Numbered from the stretch's first letter, positions 16,820 through 26,625 are shown. The stretch: 64,000 bases of DNA from Synechococcus sp. MU1617 (GCF_020514235.1 NZ_VTLB01000003.1:1-64000); one strand, 5' to 3'. Numbers and translations are program-made. Notes: generated from the letters alone by a model not told the origin.

Positions 16820-18483
16820 GGCGGCGACTCGCCGATCGTCAATTGCGGCGATTCTGCCCCGGGATCAAAAAATTGCTCGCGCAACCACTGCTGTAGGCCC
16901 TGCAACCCATCCCCCCGCACGGCCGAGAGAAAAAGGGCGTCGGGTTCCCGCTGATGAATCGTCTCGATCGCAGTCGCCTCACAGTGGTCGATCTGATTGG
17001 CGATCACCCGGCGCAAGGCTGTGCTGTCGAGGTCATCGAGCAGGCGATGCACTGTGTCGAGGTGGCCTTGCCAGTCGGGGTCGGCAAGGTCGACCACCAG
17101 CAGCAGCACATCGGCGTCCAGTGCCTCCTCCAGCGTCGCGCGGAAGGCTTCCACCAGTGGGGCGGGGAGATCGCGGATGAAGCCCACGGTGTCAGTGAGC
17201 AGAAGCCGTTGGGGTCGTGCCCCAGGGCAGGGCAGGTCGAGTTTCCGCGTGGTGGGGTCCAGGGTGGCGAACAACTTGTTCTCCGCCAGCACGCGATCAC
17301 TGGCCCGTTTGCCACACAAGGCATTGAGCAGGCTGGATTTCCCCGCGTTCGTATACCCAACCAGTGCCACCCGCGGCAGACCACGCCGCTGATCCCGCAA
17401 GCGGCTGCGGTGGGATTGAAGTTGGCGTTGATCTCGAAGCAGTCGTTCGATGCGTCGGCTGATGGCCCTTCGGTCCTTTTCCAGCTGTGTTTCCCCAGGG
17501 CCGCGCGTGCCGATCCCGCCGCCCTGCCGGGAGAGGCTGCTGCCACGTCCCAGCAGGCGCGGCAGCCGGTAGCGCAGCTGAGCCAGTTCCACTTGAAGCC
17601 GTCCTGCAGCACTGCCGGCCCGCTGGGCAAAGATGTCGAGGATCAATTCGCTGCGGTCGGAGACCGGGCAGCTGAGCAGCCGTTCCAGATTGCGCGCCTG
17701 CACGGGGGTGAGCTCCCTGTCGGTGATGACTAGGGAGGCCTGGCAGCGGCGGATCTCGAGGGCGGCTTCCTGAAGTTTTCCGGAGCCCCAGAGCGTTTGG
17801 GGATTGGTTTGGCCCCGGCGCTGGCTGGTCCGGGCCACCGGTTCGGCGCCTGCACTGCGCACCAGTCCTTCCAGCTCAGCCAGATCCCGCTGGTCGCGCT
17901 GCTCATCGCCACTGGTGAGCGTGAGCAGAAGCACCCGCTCGTCTCCGGCCGCGGCGCTGATGCTTTGGGGTTGAGGTTCGTCCGGTGTGAGGGTGCAAAG
18001 GTCCCTCAGATCGCCCTGTTCAAAAGGCCTCCAGCCATCGGGTTGCGATGGGTCAGGGATCAACAGTTCGGCCGGCCGAGCTCCATCGGCCGCCGGGCAC
18101 GGTGCAAAGCGCAGCCAGTGCCGAGGAGCGATGTCGAGGGCGACCACGGCGTCGCGGGGATCCTGGTGCAGCCCTTTGCGGGCGAAAGGGCAGCTGATCA
18201 GTCGCCATCCCCCGCTGCTCCGCCGCGGTGTTGCCGGCAGATGTTGCAGCAGCGAATCGCTGCCGGTGAGAGGCCCCAGCCAGAGCAGGCGGCAGAGCCC
18301 ACGGCCGTCCAGCACCAGATGCAGTGGCATCTCCAGATCCAGCACCAGATCGGCCAAGCGTTCCAGGCTCAGCAGATCGGCCCCGCAGTCTTCGGGATGA
18401 CGGCGATGGCTTAAGCGCTCCAGCTGCCGTTGCTGGCTGGGGCGCAGACCACGACAACGCCCGCCGAGGTGGGATTGCTTCAA
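16807..18483 (-). CDS. hflX: Ribosome-associated GTPase HflX
   Basis: A 558-residue GTPase. The HflX domain (LITDRELTPVQARNLERLL, then DRSELILDIFAQRAGSAAGRLQVELAQL) precedes the G domain with GYTNAGKSSL (G1), DTVGFI (G3) and ANQID (G4). GPGETQLEKDRR is the family signature. It is longer than E. coli HflX (426) because of a roughly 180-residue N-terminal extension, as in many cyanobacteria. HflX splits stalled ribosomes under stress. It overlaps the upstream oxidoreductase gene by 4 bases (ATGA). Confidence 0.93.
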   Translation of the reverse strand: MKQSHLGGRCRGLRPSQQRQLERLSHRRHPEDCGADLLSLERLADLVLDLEMPLHLVLDGRGLCRLLWLGPLTGSDSLLQHLPATPRRSSGGWRLISCPFARKGLHQDPRDAVVALDIAPRHWLRFAPCPAADGARPAELLIPDPSQPDGWRPFEQGDLRDLCTLTPDEPQPQSISAAAGDERVLLLTLTSGDEQRDQRDLAELEGLVRSAGAEPVARTSQRRGQTNPQTLWGSGKLQEAALEIRRCQASLVITDRELTPVQARNLERLLSCPVSDRSELILDIFAQRAGSAAGRLQVELAQLRYRLPRLLGRGSSLSRQGGGIGTRGPGETQLEKDRRAISRRIERLLRDQRQLQSHRSRLRDQRRGLPRVALVGYTNAGKSSLLNALCGKRASDRVLAENKLFATLDPTTRKLDLPCPGARPQRLLLTDTVGFIRDLPAPLVEAFRATLEEALDADVLLLVVDLADPDWQGHLDTVHRLLDDLDSTALRRVIANQIDHCEATAIETIHQREPDALFLSAVRGDGLQGLQQWLREQFFDPGAESPQLTIGESPPWPS

Positions 18484-19625
18484 CGGTTCAACAACCAGGC
18501 GCCAGCCGAGCGCAGACCCAGGGAGAGCCCTGGCAGGCGCGTGAGATACGTGGCCCGTCGAAGCTGAAAGGCCAAGGGGCCAGCGAGGGTGATCCCCATG
18601 CCGGTGAGGGTGGCGTCACCGACACCGAGGCTGAGCATTTCGCCTCGGTCCTCGAACTGGAAGGGTTGAGGCTCTTCGTCCATCCTGAGCTTCGCGATGG
18701 CAGCTGCAGTGGTACCGCCCTGCTGCATCGCCACCTGGGCGCTCGCGGGCCATGGGCTGCCTGGCTGGGCTGAGACATCCCCGATGGCGAACGTGTTGGC
18801 GTTCCCCACCAGGCGCAGGTCATCGTCAACGGCCAGACGGCCCCGTTCCAGCACAGGCGTGGGAGAGATGGCGGGGATGGAGGGACTGCTCCCTGCTGTC
18901 CAGACCAAGCCTGTGTGCCGCAGCACAGCACCATCGGCAAGAACAGCAGTGCAGGACTTCACTTCGCTCACGCTGGTGTTCAGCTGCACCACCACCCCTT
19001 TGCGTTCCAGCGCGGCCTGGGCCCGCTCCCGATTGAACGCTGTACTGCCGGGAAGGATTACATCGCCCATCTCCACCAGTCGAACGCTGGCAGCACCGTC
19101 GATCAGATCCGCCAGCTTGCAGGCCAGCTCCACGCCGGTGGGTCCCGCGCCAACAATGATCAGACCGGCATCTTCATCCCGTTGCTGATCCAGGTTGTTG
19201 ATCCATTGCTTGAGGCGGCTCACATCGCTGAGGTCTCGGAAGCCTGAGCTGTGTTCCTTGACGCCTGGAATGCCGAAATCGTTGGCTTTCGAGCCCGTTG
19301 CCAACACCAGTTGCGCCCAGCCCAAGCGGTCCCCGGAGGCCAATTCGATGCTTTGGCTGGTTTGATCGATTCCAACAACGCTGTCTTGAATCCAGCAGAC
19401 GCTGTTGTTCAGTAGTTGGTCATAGCGGGGGGCCACCTCCCAGCCTTGAAGCTCATCGCTAAGCAGTTCGTACAGCAGCGGTTGAAACAGAAAGCGATCC
19501 CGCGGTTCGATCAGAACGATGGGGCAGCTGGGCTGTCGTCGCTGAAGAGCAAGTGCTGTGAACAGTCCTCCGAATCCACCGCCAACGATCACCACGGCAT
19601 CCGATGGGGACGAGGGTGAACGCAT
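18480..19625 (-). CDS. Type II NAD(P)H dehydrogenase (NDH-2)
   Basis: A 381-residue FAD-dependent oxidoreductase with the N-terminal FAD motif VIVGGGFGGLFTALAL (about residues 11-26), a second dinucleotide motif IIVGAGPTGVELACKLA (about 155-171), and the FAD-binding C-terminal TFAIGDVS segment. It resembles cyanobacterial NdbB-like enzymes that oxidise NAD(P)H and reduce quinone at the membrane surface. It heads the six-gene minus block; its start is about 70 bases from the divergent cysH start. Confidence 0.88.
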   Translation of the reverse strand: MRSPSSPSDAVVIVGGGFGGLFTALALQRRQPSCPIVLIEPRDRFLFQPLLYELLSDELQGWEVAPRYDQLLNNSVCWIQDSVVGIDQTSQSIELASGDRLGWAQLVLATGSKANDFGIPGVKEHSSGFRDLSDVSRLKQWINNLDQQRDEDAGLIIVGAGPTGVELACKLADLIDGAASVRLVEMGDVILPGSTAFNRERAQAALERKGVVVQLNTSVSEVKSCTAVLADGAVLRHTGLVWTAGSSPSIPAISPTPVLERGRLAVDDDLRLVGNANTFAIGDVSAQPGSPWPASAQVAMQQGGTTAAAIAKLRMDEEPQPFQFEDRGEMLSLGVGDATLTGMGITLAGPLAFQLRRATYLTRLPGLSLGLRSAGAWLLNR

Positions 19626-19692
19626 GAAAGGAACTGCTGATTCTCAAACGATAGGAACCACCGTCGGTCCCACGACAGGGGAAGATGGCGTG

Positions 19693-20460
19693 ATGACGGA
19701 GGCCCCCGAGTCCATGGTGCCCATGGCGGTGCAAAACGAGTTGCTCGAGGGGCGCAAGCTGCTGGAGTCGATGGAGCCTCAGCAGCGGTTGGCTTGGGGA
19801 CTCGAGCAGTTCGGCGAGAACTTCGTCCTCACCACGAGTTTCGGGATTCAATCGGCTGTGCTTTTGCACATGCTGAGCACCCTCCCCGGCGGTGATGCTG
19901 TGCCGGTGATCTGGATCGATACCGGTTATCTGCCTCCAGAGACGTACACCTACGCCGATCAACTCACCCAGCAGCTCAGGATTCGTCTGGTGGTGAGTCA
20001 GAGCGAGATGTCCCCAGCTCGTATGGAGGCCCTCCATGGTCGGCTCTGGGAGTCCGGTCGAGTGGAAGACATGGAGATTTATCACCGTATCCGCAAGGTA
20101 GAACCCCTGGAGCGGGCGCTCAACAACCTGGACACGCGCTGCTGGGCTAGCGGTGTGCGGCGTGGGCAGACCGATCACCGCCGCTCGATGACGGCATTGG
20201 ATCCGATTCGGGATCGCTGGTCGTTGCGACCCTTGCTCGAGTGGACGCAGCGCGACGTTTACTACTACATGCAAGCGAACAATCTCCCCCAGCATCCGTT
20301 GTTTGAGCAGGGTTATTCCACCGTGGGGGACTGGCATTCCAGTGGACCTGATGTGGGAGAACTGAGTGGCCGCGACACCCGATTCGGCGGACTGAAGCAG
20401 GAGTGTGGAATCCATGTACCCCAGGAGGCCAATGAAGGGCTAATGGGTGAAGGCATCTGA
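19693..20460 (+). CDS. cysH: Phosphoadenylyl-sulfate (PAPS) reductase
   Basis: Reduces PAPS to sulfite in assimilatory sulfate reduction. The protein has the PP-loop TTSFGIQSAVLLHM, the DTGYLPPETY segment, and the catalytic Cys in QECGIHVPQ near the C-terminus. The paired Cys ligands of [4Fe-4S] APS reductases are missing: the position before IRKVEPL reads YHR instead of CC, so this is the thioredoxin-dependent PAPS type. ATG at 19693 (255 residues) follows GGGGAAG; GTG at 19690 is equally possible. Longer in-frame starts run into the divergent gene. Confidence 0.92.
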   Translation: MTEAPESMVPMAVQNELLEGRKLLESMEPQQRLAWGLEQFGENFVLTTSFGIQSAVLLHMLSTLPGGDAVPVIWIDTGYLPPETYTYADQLTQQLRIRLVVSQSEMSPARMEALHGRLWESGRVEDMEIYHRIRKVEPLERALNNLDTRCWASGVRRGQTDHRRSMTALDPIRDRWSLRPLLEWTQRDVYYYMQANNLPQHPLFEQGYSTVGDWHSSGPDVGELSGRDTRFGGLKQECGIHVPQEANEGLMGEGI

Positions 20461-21189
20461 GTGGCGGGGTCTGAACGGGGCGGCGGTCGCGCTCTGCTGA
20501 TTGGCAACAGCCGCTGGCATTGGGCTCAGCGGCATGACCATGGTGTTCGTGTTGATCACGGGGGCCCAGATCCTGCTCGCATCGGGAGCGAACCTCCGAT
20601 CTGGGCGGCGGTGGGGTCGGTGCCCGAGCAGCTCATGGCCCATCAGGATCTGCGCATTCGCCTTGAGGATGTGCCCTTTCCGCAGGCGCCACCTTGGTTG
20701 GGTGTGGATCGAGCCCTCGGGGCCTGGATGGCCTGGCGCTGCAGTCAGGAGCGAAAGCTCGACTGTTCCAGGGGCTTGCTTCTGGTGGATGCCGGCACCG
20801 TCTTGAGCATCACCCGGGTGACGGCTGATGGTTGTTTTGGAGGAGGTCAGTTGATTCCCGGCTACCGGCTTCAACTCCAGGCCATGGCAGAGGGAACCGT
20901 CGGCCTTCCCTCAACTGCTGACCTCAGCGACGACGACGAGGCCTTCCAAGAGGTCTTCCCACAACTGACCGTCGCAGCCATGCGGCGCGGTGTGTTGGAG
21001 GCGATGTTGGCCACCATCACAGCGGCTCAGCAGCATGCCCAAGGGCTGCTGTGGATCTGCGGTGGCGACGCTGCCCTGGTGCAAAGGCACTGGACAGGCT
21101 CACCATCCTTGTTGCAGCTGGAGGGCGATCTTCAGTTGCAAGCGCTGCTGAATTTGGGTGCTGGGCTCAGCTCAGGTCGAGATCGCTGA
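20461..21189 (+). CDS. coaX: Type III pantothenate kinase
   Basis: Catalyses the first step of coenzyme A synthesis. A 242-residue protein of the ASKHA fold: phosphate-1 motif LLIGNSRWHWA near the N-terminus, GVDRALGAWMAWR, and LLVDAGTVLSIT (phosphate-2). The start is GTG directly after the cysH stop with no spacer, so translation is probably coupled. The N-terminal LIGNSR replaces the DxGN of other CoaX proteins, common in marine cyanobacteria. The last 23 bases overlap the convergent prxQ gene. Confidence 0.88.
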   Translation: MAGSERGGGRALLIGNSRWHWAQRHDHGVRVDHGGPDPARIGSEPPIWAAVGSVPEQLMAHQDLRIRLEDVPFPQAPPWLGVDRALGAWMAWRCSQERKLDCSRGLLLVDAGTVLSITRVTADGCFGGGQLIPGYRLQLQAMAEGTVGLPSTADLSDDDEAFQEVFPQLTVAAMRRGVLEAMLATITAAQQHAQGLLWICGGDAALVQRHWTGSPSLLQLEGDLQLQALLNLGAGLSSGRDR

Positions 21190-21634
21190 TCAGTGTGTCG
21201 GCCATGGTGGCCGCTTTCACCTTGAGATAAATCCGCTCGAGTTTTCCCTCTTCATCAATCAGGAAGGTGTGGCGCATCATTCCCATGTATTCGCGCCCCA
21301 TGAACTTCTTCAACCCATAGCTCTCATAGAGGCTGGCGACGGCACAGGGCTCCTCATCGGTGAGCAGGGTGAACGGAAGTTCGTGCTTGTTGATGAATTT
21401 GTTGTGGGAGGTGGCCCCGTCCTTGCTGATGCCCAAGACGGTGATGTTGTGGGCCTTCAGTTCCTCCCAGCGATCGCGGAAGTTGCAGGCTTCTTTGGTG
21501 CAGCCTGGGGTGTCGTCCTTGGGATAGAAGTACAGAACAACCTTCTTTCCGCGCAGTGAAGCGAGGCTGATGGGATCGCCGTTTTGATCGGGCAGGGTGA
21601 AGTCGGGGGCGGCGTCGCCGATTTGCAGACTCAC
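21167..21634 (-). CDS. Peroxiredoxin Q / Bcp
   Basis: A 155-residue thiol peroxidase that reduces hydroperoxides using thioredoxin. The peroxidatic Cys45 and resolving Cys50 lie in DDTPGCTKEACNFRD, spaced four apart as in PrxQ. No signal peptide, so cytoplasmic. Single gene on the minus strand with its start about 90 bases from the next plus-strand gene. Confidence 0.95.
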   Translation of the reverse strand: MSLQIGDAAPDFTLPDQNGDPISLASLRGKKVVLYFYPKDDTPGCTKEACNFRDRWEELKAHNITVLGISKDGATSHNKFINKHELPFTLLTDEEPCAVASLYESYGLKKFMGREYMGMMRHTFLIDEEGKLERIYLKVKAATMADTLISDLDLS

Positions 21635-21726
21635 GGAAGAGGTTTTTTCTGTGGCGGCAGCGTACGGCCTTCAGGACAAGACTGTCTGTGCTGCTTACGT
21701 TGCAACCAGCCTGCAGCTTTTGGGCG

Positions 21727-22224
21727 ATGGTGTCGCGGATTCGGGTCGAGCAAATCGCACGCTCTATGGCGGCTCTGGGCCTTTTGACCATGGGGGTGAG
21801 TGCACTCGTTGCGCCGCGACAAGGGTTCTCGTTCGATCACGGTGCTCCTCAGCCGTCGCCGGCGGACCTCAGCCGGCGGCTGATGCAGCGTGAAATCACC
21901 CTGCATCAGCGCAGCGAAGCCGAAACCCTGCTGATGGAGTTCACCCGCGCGCAGATGACGCGCCATTACTGGGGTGAATTCGCAAGTTCTCTGCAAGATC
22001 TGGGCCTGTCCTCCGGGCCGCAGTTGCTGGCGAGGGTGGATCGTGATGCTGTTCGGACCCGGCTGTGGCTTGAGCCCCATCACGGCACGGAGGCCTACCT
22101 GGCGGAGGTGGAGCGCTCGGGCGGTCGATTGCGGATGCACCACTGTCGTGGTGATCGGGAGGGAACAGGCCAGGCTGAGGCCGGGCGTTGTCCAGATGGC
22201 TGGCAACGCATTCAGTTGAATTGA
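21727..22224 (+). CDS. Hypothetical exported or membrane-anchored protein
   Basis: A 165-residue protein from ATG at 21727. A hydrophobic segment near residues 12-30 follows a basic N-terminus, and the rest is polar with helices (ADLSRRLMQREITLHQRSEA). Two Cys near the C-terminus could form a disulfide. The layout is pseudopilin-like, but there is no clear prepilin cleavage motif. Family not recognised. An upstream in-frame start at 21688 adds 13 residues. Confidence 0.65.
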   Translation: MVSRIRVEQIARSMAALGLLTMGVSALVAPRQGFSFDHGAPQPSPADLSRRLMQREITLHQRSEAETLLMEFTRAQMTRHYWGEFASSLQDLGLSSGPQLLARVDRDAVRTRLWLEPHHGTEAYLAEVERSGGRLRMHHCRGDREGTGQAEAGRCPDGWQRIQLN

Positions 22225-22529
22225 CTTGCGAGTTTTAGTTTTGATCCCACGTTGGGTTCGAGCCGATCTGAATTTTTCAGTTTTAGGTGATTCTCATGTG
22301 AGGGAGAATTCTCTTGACTGGCTTGGGTTCCCTAGGCGACCTAGCTGGGTAGGTGATTCCTGATTTGAGCTTTGAGAAGGTACAAATCGGCCTGAATTTT
22401 TGAGTCTCGCGCGTCTCTTTCTTTGGAAAGCTAGTGGTATCGGCACTCTTGGATCCTTAAGGCTTTTGGTGATGCACGCAGTTTCTATTTTCAGGGCTAC
22501 GTTTTTCTTGACGTCCCTTTTTGTCGTCC
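22225..22529 (+). other. Long non-coding leader before the DUF1400 gene
   Basis: About 300 bases with no convincing ORF, noticeably AT-rich. The 10-mer CTGAATTTTT occurs twice, at 22268-22277 and 22392-22401. I cannot identify a clear promoter or riboswitch. A 5' leader or small RNA is possible given the strongly optimised gene that follows. Confidence 0.35.
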
Positions 22530-23171
22530 GTGTTTAATCGTCTCGCTGCTGGCCTGCTGGCCGGTGCATCCCTCGCCGCCTTGGCTGTCCCTGCTGAAGC
22601 AGGCACCAAGCGTCCTGTCCGCTGGAACACCGGCGGCGCCGTGTGGACCACCACTTCTTCTGAATTCAAAACCTTCCTCAGCACCGGTGAAATCACCGAC
22701 CGTGCTCTGGATGCCGGCATCAACAACTCCGGTTGGACTGCCGAAGAAATCCAGGAAGGCATGACCAAGACCTATGCCGTCGACATCATCGGCGTGCATC
22801 GCTTCCTGTACTCCGACGACGGCGTCAAGTTCCTGAAGGATCAGACCCGTTCTTACTTCCCCTACTGGAAGATGAAGTCCACCTCCGTGGTAGCCCTTCG
22901 TTCCGCGATCATCGCCGACTCCATCGACGGTGAAATCTCCTCCGCCGGCATCATGGCTGAGCTGCCCGTTGACTTCCGCCTGGCTGACACCTGCGGCACT
23001 TACGACGGCATCCAGAACGTCTGCGCTCCCGACAAGTGCGAAGGCGACGCCCAGTGCACCTCGCTGCTGTCCTGGTATGTCTTCCTGCCCGCCTGCGTTC
23101 AGGCCAACTCAGTGCTGCCTGAGCCCGCTGCACGTCCCGCCTACGTCGCTCCTGCACGTCCCCTCTGGTGA
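22530..23171 (+). CDS. Secreted stand-alone DUF1400 protein
   Basis: About 213 residues. A signal peptide (MFNRLAAGLLAGASLAALAV then cleavage after AEA) precedes a domain (SSEFKTFLSTGEITDRALDA ... VDIIGVHRFLYSDDGVKFL) that matches the DUF1400 domain usually found at the N-terminus of cyanobacterial alpha/beta hydrolases. Here no hydrolase follows; instead there are four Cys near residues 150-170 and a Pro/Ala-rich tail. Start GTG at 22530 or TTG at 22521. Third-codon positions are strongly biased to C/G, suggesting high expression. A strong terminator follows. Confidence 0.8.
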   Translation: MFNRLAAGLLAGASLAALAVPAEAGTKRPVRWNTGGAVWTTTSSEFKTFLSTGEITDRALDAGINNSGWTAEEIQEGMTKTYAVDIIGVHRFLYSDDGVKFLKDQTRSYFPYWKMKSTSVVALRSAIIADSIDGEISSAGIMAELPVDFRLADTCGTYDGIQNVCAPDKCEGDAQCTSLLSWYVFLPACVQANSVLPEPAARPAYVAPARPLW

Positions 23172-23196
23172 TCAGGCCCTGAGCCCTTTGCCTTCA

Positions 23197-23221
23197 CCCC
23201 GGCTTCGGCCGGGGTTTTTTT
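23197..23221 (+). terminator. Terminator with UUCG tetraloop
   Basis: CCCCGGC-TTCG-GCCGGGG followed by seven T residues, 25 bases after the DUF1400 stop. The convergent rarA-fusion gene ends within its T run. Confidence 0.92.
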
Positions 23222-25388
23222 ATGGCGTGCTTCGTTCGCCTTGGATCAATTGATGGCGCATCGGCAGTCGCAGGCCAACCTCGCCCAGGCTGTTCAAGGA
23301 TCGGCGCAACTGCGTCAGCACCTCCGTGCTGATTTCTCCCATGGCCTGCCGGTAGGGCGACCCTTCGGCCAGCCATCGCTCAGCCAGCTCCGTCCCCCCC
23401 GGCAGGGTTAGATGCTCCACCCACTCCTCACAACGGAGCTGCCAGCCGGCGTTCGCCAACAACTCGTCCGGACGCAGCTGCAGCTCAAGCCACTGCTGTT
23501 CTTGAGCCACCAGATCGCTGAACAGCTCGGCCGTATCTCCGTTTTGCTGGAGCGCACCGGCGGGCCCCATTTCGGCGCGGCTGACCAACAGCCGTAAGCC
23601 CGTTGTCGGTAGGGCATGCCGGTTGATCGCCTCCAGCAGCGCTGTCCAGTTCTGTCCTTGCAGGTCGGCCGCGGCGAGCCGTCCTCCGATCCAGTCGAAG
23701 GCTTGGCTCGGTGGCAGAGCATTGAAGTCGCCGGTCAAGAGGTCTGGCCGATGCTCCGGTTCGAGCAGATCCATCTGCGCTTCCAAGCGGCTGCGGTCGG
23801 CTTCGTTGTCGCAGAGCACGGTCACGCCACCTTCCGGGGCGGCCCTCAATGGATCGAGGGCCCAGATCAGCGAGCGCATCCCTAACAACAGCACCCGATC
23901 TCGACGGGTCCAGGGAATCTCTCGCCAAAGCCGCTCGCGCAGGCGCTGCAGTCGTTCCCCCTCCTGCCCGAGTTGACGCTGCACCCAGCGATCCACGCCG
24001 GGACGGTCGGGTCCGCTGCTCAGCAGCAAGGGCTGGTCGGCTGCCAGCTCCGCGGCCGCGGCGAGTTGGGCCGCCCGGCGTTCGGCCATCCGCTCGCGCC
24101 GTTCTCCTTCCCAGCCGAGTTGGCCGGGCTGCCAGAACACTTCCCCTTGCAGGGATGTGGGGAGGTATTGCTGCTCTACCCAGTGTTCCGCGTAGGCGTG
24201 GGGGTAGCGGTAGCCCGCGCCATCGCCAAAGGCGGCTCCATCGCGGTTGGCATCGCGCAAATGACCGGGCACGTCTTGTTTCTGTGCATCGCGCACTGTT
24301 TTGAGGGCATCAAAGAAGCCCAGAACGCTGTTGCTCTTCTCTGTGCCCGCCAGGTACAACGCGGCCTGTGCCAAGGGATACAGGCCTTCGGGCAGCCCCA
24401 CCCGTTCGAAGGCTGCGGCACAGGCTTCCACCACAACGATGGCCTGTGGGTCGGCCAGGCCGATGTCTTCCCCTGCTGCAATCAGCATCCGTCGAAAAAT
24501 GAAGCGCGGGTTCTCACCGGCTTCCACCATTCGCGCCAGCCAGAACAGCGCCGCATCGGCATCGGAGCCCCGCAGCGATTTGATGAAGGCGCTGATGGTG
24601 TCGTAGTGGGCATCGCCGTGCTTGTCGTAAAGCACAGCCCGCTGCTGGATGGATTCCTCGGCGATAGCCAGGTTGATCTGAATCACGCCGTCGCCATCGG
24701 GCTCGGAGCTCTCCACCGCTAGTTCAAGGGCATTGAGCAGGCTGCGGGCGTCTCCTCCCGCCACATCAACGAGGTGGTCGGCGGCATCGCGGCTGATGGC
24801 GATTGAGCGGTCGCCGTAGCCCCTCTCGTCGTCCGCAAGGGCACGTTGCAGCAGCCTCTGCAAATCCTCCGCCTCCAGCGGCAGTAGACGAAACAGCCGT
24901 GAGCGGCTGACCAGCGCCTTGTTGACTTCGAAATAAGGGTTTTCCGTGGTGGCACCGATCAGGGTGACGGTCCCGTTCTCCACCCACGGCAACAGCGCAT
25001 CCTGTTGGGCGCTGTTGAAGCGGTGCACTTCGTCGATGAACAGGATCGTGCGCAAGCCATGCCGTTCAAGACGCTGGCGTGCAGCATCCACCTCGATTCG
25101 CAGGTCCTTAACGCCGGCCAGCACGGCGTTAAGGCTGCTGAAGTGAGCGCGGGTGTGGTTGGCAACGATCCGCGCCAGGGTCGTTTTGCCGACCCCGGGC
25201 GGGCCATGCAGGATCAGGTTGCCGACCCGATCGGCCTTGATGGCACGGCGCAGGAGCCGTCCGTCGGCCAGGATCCCGCTCTGGCCTTCAAATTCCTCCA
25301 GCGTGCGCGGCCGCATGCGGTCGGCCAGGGGTGCCAGCCGCCGCAGTTGCTGTTCACCTTGAAAAGCGAAGAGGTCCTGAGCCAACAA
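23220..25388 (-). CDS. RarA/MgsA recombination ATPase fused to a C-terminal domain
   Basis: A 722-residue fusion. Residues 1-430 are the RarA (MgsA) AAA+ ATPase with Walker [10 protein letters not shown] (62-70), Walker B FIDEVHRF, and the tetramerisation region ([19 protein letters not shown]). Residues about 440-722 form a Rossmann-like domain with [17 protein letters not shown] and [17 protein letters not shown], resembling an SAM-methyltransferase fold but lacking motifs I can assign catalytically. This RarA/unknown-domain fusion is known from cyanobacteria. RarA acts at stalled replication forks. Confidence 0.9.
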   Translation of the reverse strand: MLAQDLFAFQGEQQLRRLAPLADRMRPRTLEEFEGQSGILADGRLLRRAIKADRVGNLILHGPPGVGKTTLARIVANHTRAHFSSLNAVLAGVKDLRIEVDAARQRLERHGLRTILFIDEVHRFNSAQQDALLPWVENGTVTLIGATTENPYFEVNKALVSRSRLFRLLPLEAEDLQRLLQRALADDERGYGDRSIAISRDAADHLVDVAGGDARSLLNALELAVESSEPDGDGVIQINLAIAEESIQQRAVLYDKHGDAHYDTISAFIKSLRGSDADAALFWLARMVEAGENPRFIFRRMLIAAGEDIGLADPQAIVVVEACAAAFERVGLPEGLYPLAQAALYLAGTEKSNSVLGFFDALKTVRDAQKQDVPGHLRDANRDGAAFGDGAGYRYPHAYAEHWVEQQYLPTSLQGEVFWQPGQLGWEGERRERMAERRAAQLAAAAELAADQPLLLSSGPDRPGVDRWVQRQLGQEGERLQRLRERLWREIPWTRRDRVLLLGMRSLIWALDPLRAAPEGGVTVLCDNEADRSRLEAQMDLLEPEHRPDLLTGDFNALPPSQAFDWIGGRLAAADLQGQNWTALLEAINRHALPTTGLRLLVSRAEMGPAGALQQNGDTAELFSDLVAQEQQWLELQLRPDELLANAGWQLRCEEWVEHLTLPGGTELAERWLAEGSPYRQAMGEISTEVLTQLRRSLNSLGEVGLRLPMRHQLIQGERSTP

Positions 25389-25542
25389 ACCATCGGCGAT
25401 GACCCAGTGTCCCTGACGTTCTCAATCGGCGCTTGAGCTGGGCCGAATCGAATGTTTTTTGGCGTGCCTGTTTCGAAGCCTGCAGACCTTCGCAGTCAGG
25501 CCCCCAAGAACCCTGCATAATCCGGGTCAAAGCCCTATTGCC

Positions 25543-26616
25543 GTGCGTCATCCGCAGCGACTTCTGCTCACCCTCGCCGCTCTGATCACGGTCAGTTCCT
25601 GCAAAAGCGAGGCACCGAAGCCGCCGCCACCGAAGGTACAGGCCGTTCCCGCTCAGCTTGCTGAGTTCACCGAGGGTGTCGACACCGTCAGCACCTTGGA
25701 GGCCAGCAACCTTGTCGAGCTCGCTGCCCAGTCGGGAGGAAGAATTCTTGAGTTGAAGATTCGCCAGGGTGATGAAGTTGCACCTGGTCAGCTGTTGGTG
25801 GTGCTCGATCAGGTCGAGAAAAAAGCCAAAGCCGACACCGCCAAAGCCAATTACGAGCGTTACGTCTACCTGACCGAGACGGGTGCTGCGTCGCAGAAGG
25901 AATTGGATCGCTACCGCACCCAATACATCGCAGCCCAGGCCGAGCTCGACTACAGCAATCTGAGCTCACCCTCTGCTGGCACGGTTGCTGATGTGAAGGT
26001 GAAGGTGGGCGATGTGATTCAGCAAGGCCAGGTTTTCACCAGCCTGGTGCAGAACAACGAATTGGAAGCACGTGTTGAGGTGCCCGCCGTGTTCTCGACA
26101 CGTCTGGCTCTAGGACAGCCGGTGTTGCTCAGTGCTCCAGGCAGTTACGAGTTGATTGCTACTGGAGAAGTCGGCTCGATCGACCCAAGGGTCAACAAAC
26201 AGACCCAAGGATTGTTGGTGAAGGCGGTCTTCCCGAACACCGATGGGCAACTGAAGGATGGGCAGCGTCTGCGCACGCGGGTGCAGATCAAGGCGGAAGA
26301 ACAGCTGGCCGTTCCCTTCGCCGCTGTCACCCAGACCTCGGGCCAGAGCTTCGTGTTCCGACTCGGCAGTTTCGAGGAGCTCAAAGAGAATCCTGGCAAG
26401 GCCGATCTTGAGACCCTGGAGAAGGGGATCAAGGCCGGCAAACTTCCCGCTGATGCCAAGTTTGCCCTGCAGACGCCGGTCACGGTGGGCGAGCTGGAGA
26501 ACCAGCTGTATCCGATTACCAAAGGACTGGAAGCCAATCAGATGGTGGTCACCACCAATCTGCTCAACCTGAAACACGGCATGCCTGTGCAGGTGCAACC
26601 CGCCAAGGCGAACTGA
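25543..26616 (+). CDS. RND efflux periplasmic adaptor (lipoprotein)
   Basis: A 357-residue membrane-fusion protein of the AcrA/MexA type. GTG at 25543 gives a lipoprotein signal with lipobox VSSC near residue 20. Then come a Pro-rich linker, a barrel-sandwich hybrid with a very short hairpin (biotinyl-lipoyl halves around residues 40-150), a beta-barrel and a membrane-proximal domain. The hairpin is short relative to AcrA. It precedes the RND permease by 9 bases. Confidence 0.9.
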   Translation: MRHPQRLLLTLAALITVSSCKSEAPKPPPPKVQAVPAQLAEFTEGVDTVSTLEASNLVELAAQSGGRILELKIRQGDEVAPGQLLVVLDQVEKKAKADTAKANYERYVYLTETGAASQKELDRYRTQYIAAQAELDYSNLSSPSAGTVADVKVKVGDVIQQGQVFTSLVQNNELEARVEVPAVFSTRLALGQPVLLSAPGSYELIATGEVGSIDPRVNKQTQGLLVKAVFPNTDGQLKDGQRLRTRVQIKAEEQLAVPFAAVTQTSGQSFVFRLGSFEELKENPGKADLETLEKGIKAGKLPADAKFALQTPVTVGELENQLYPITKGLEANQMVVTTNLLNLKHGMPVQVQPAKAN

Positions 26617-26625
26617 GGTTGATCG

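Noticed and set aside
22254-22268. GGGTTCGAGCC resembles a tRNA T arm
   Set aside because: Flanking bases do not pair into a T stem and no acceptor, D or anticodon arm can be built around it.
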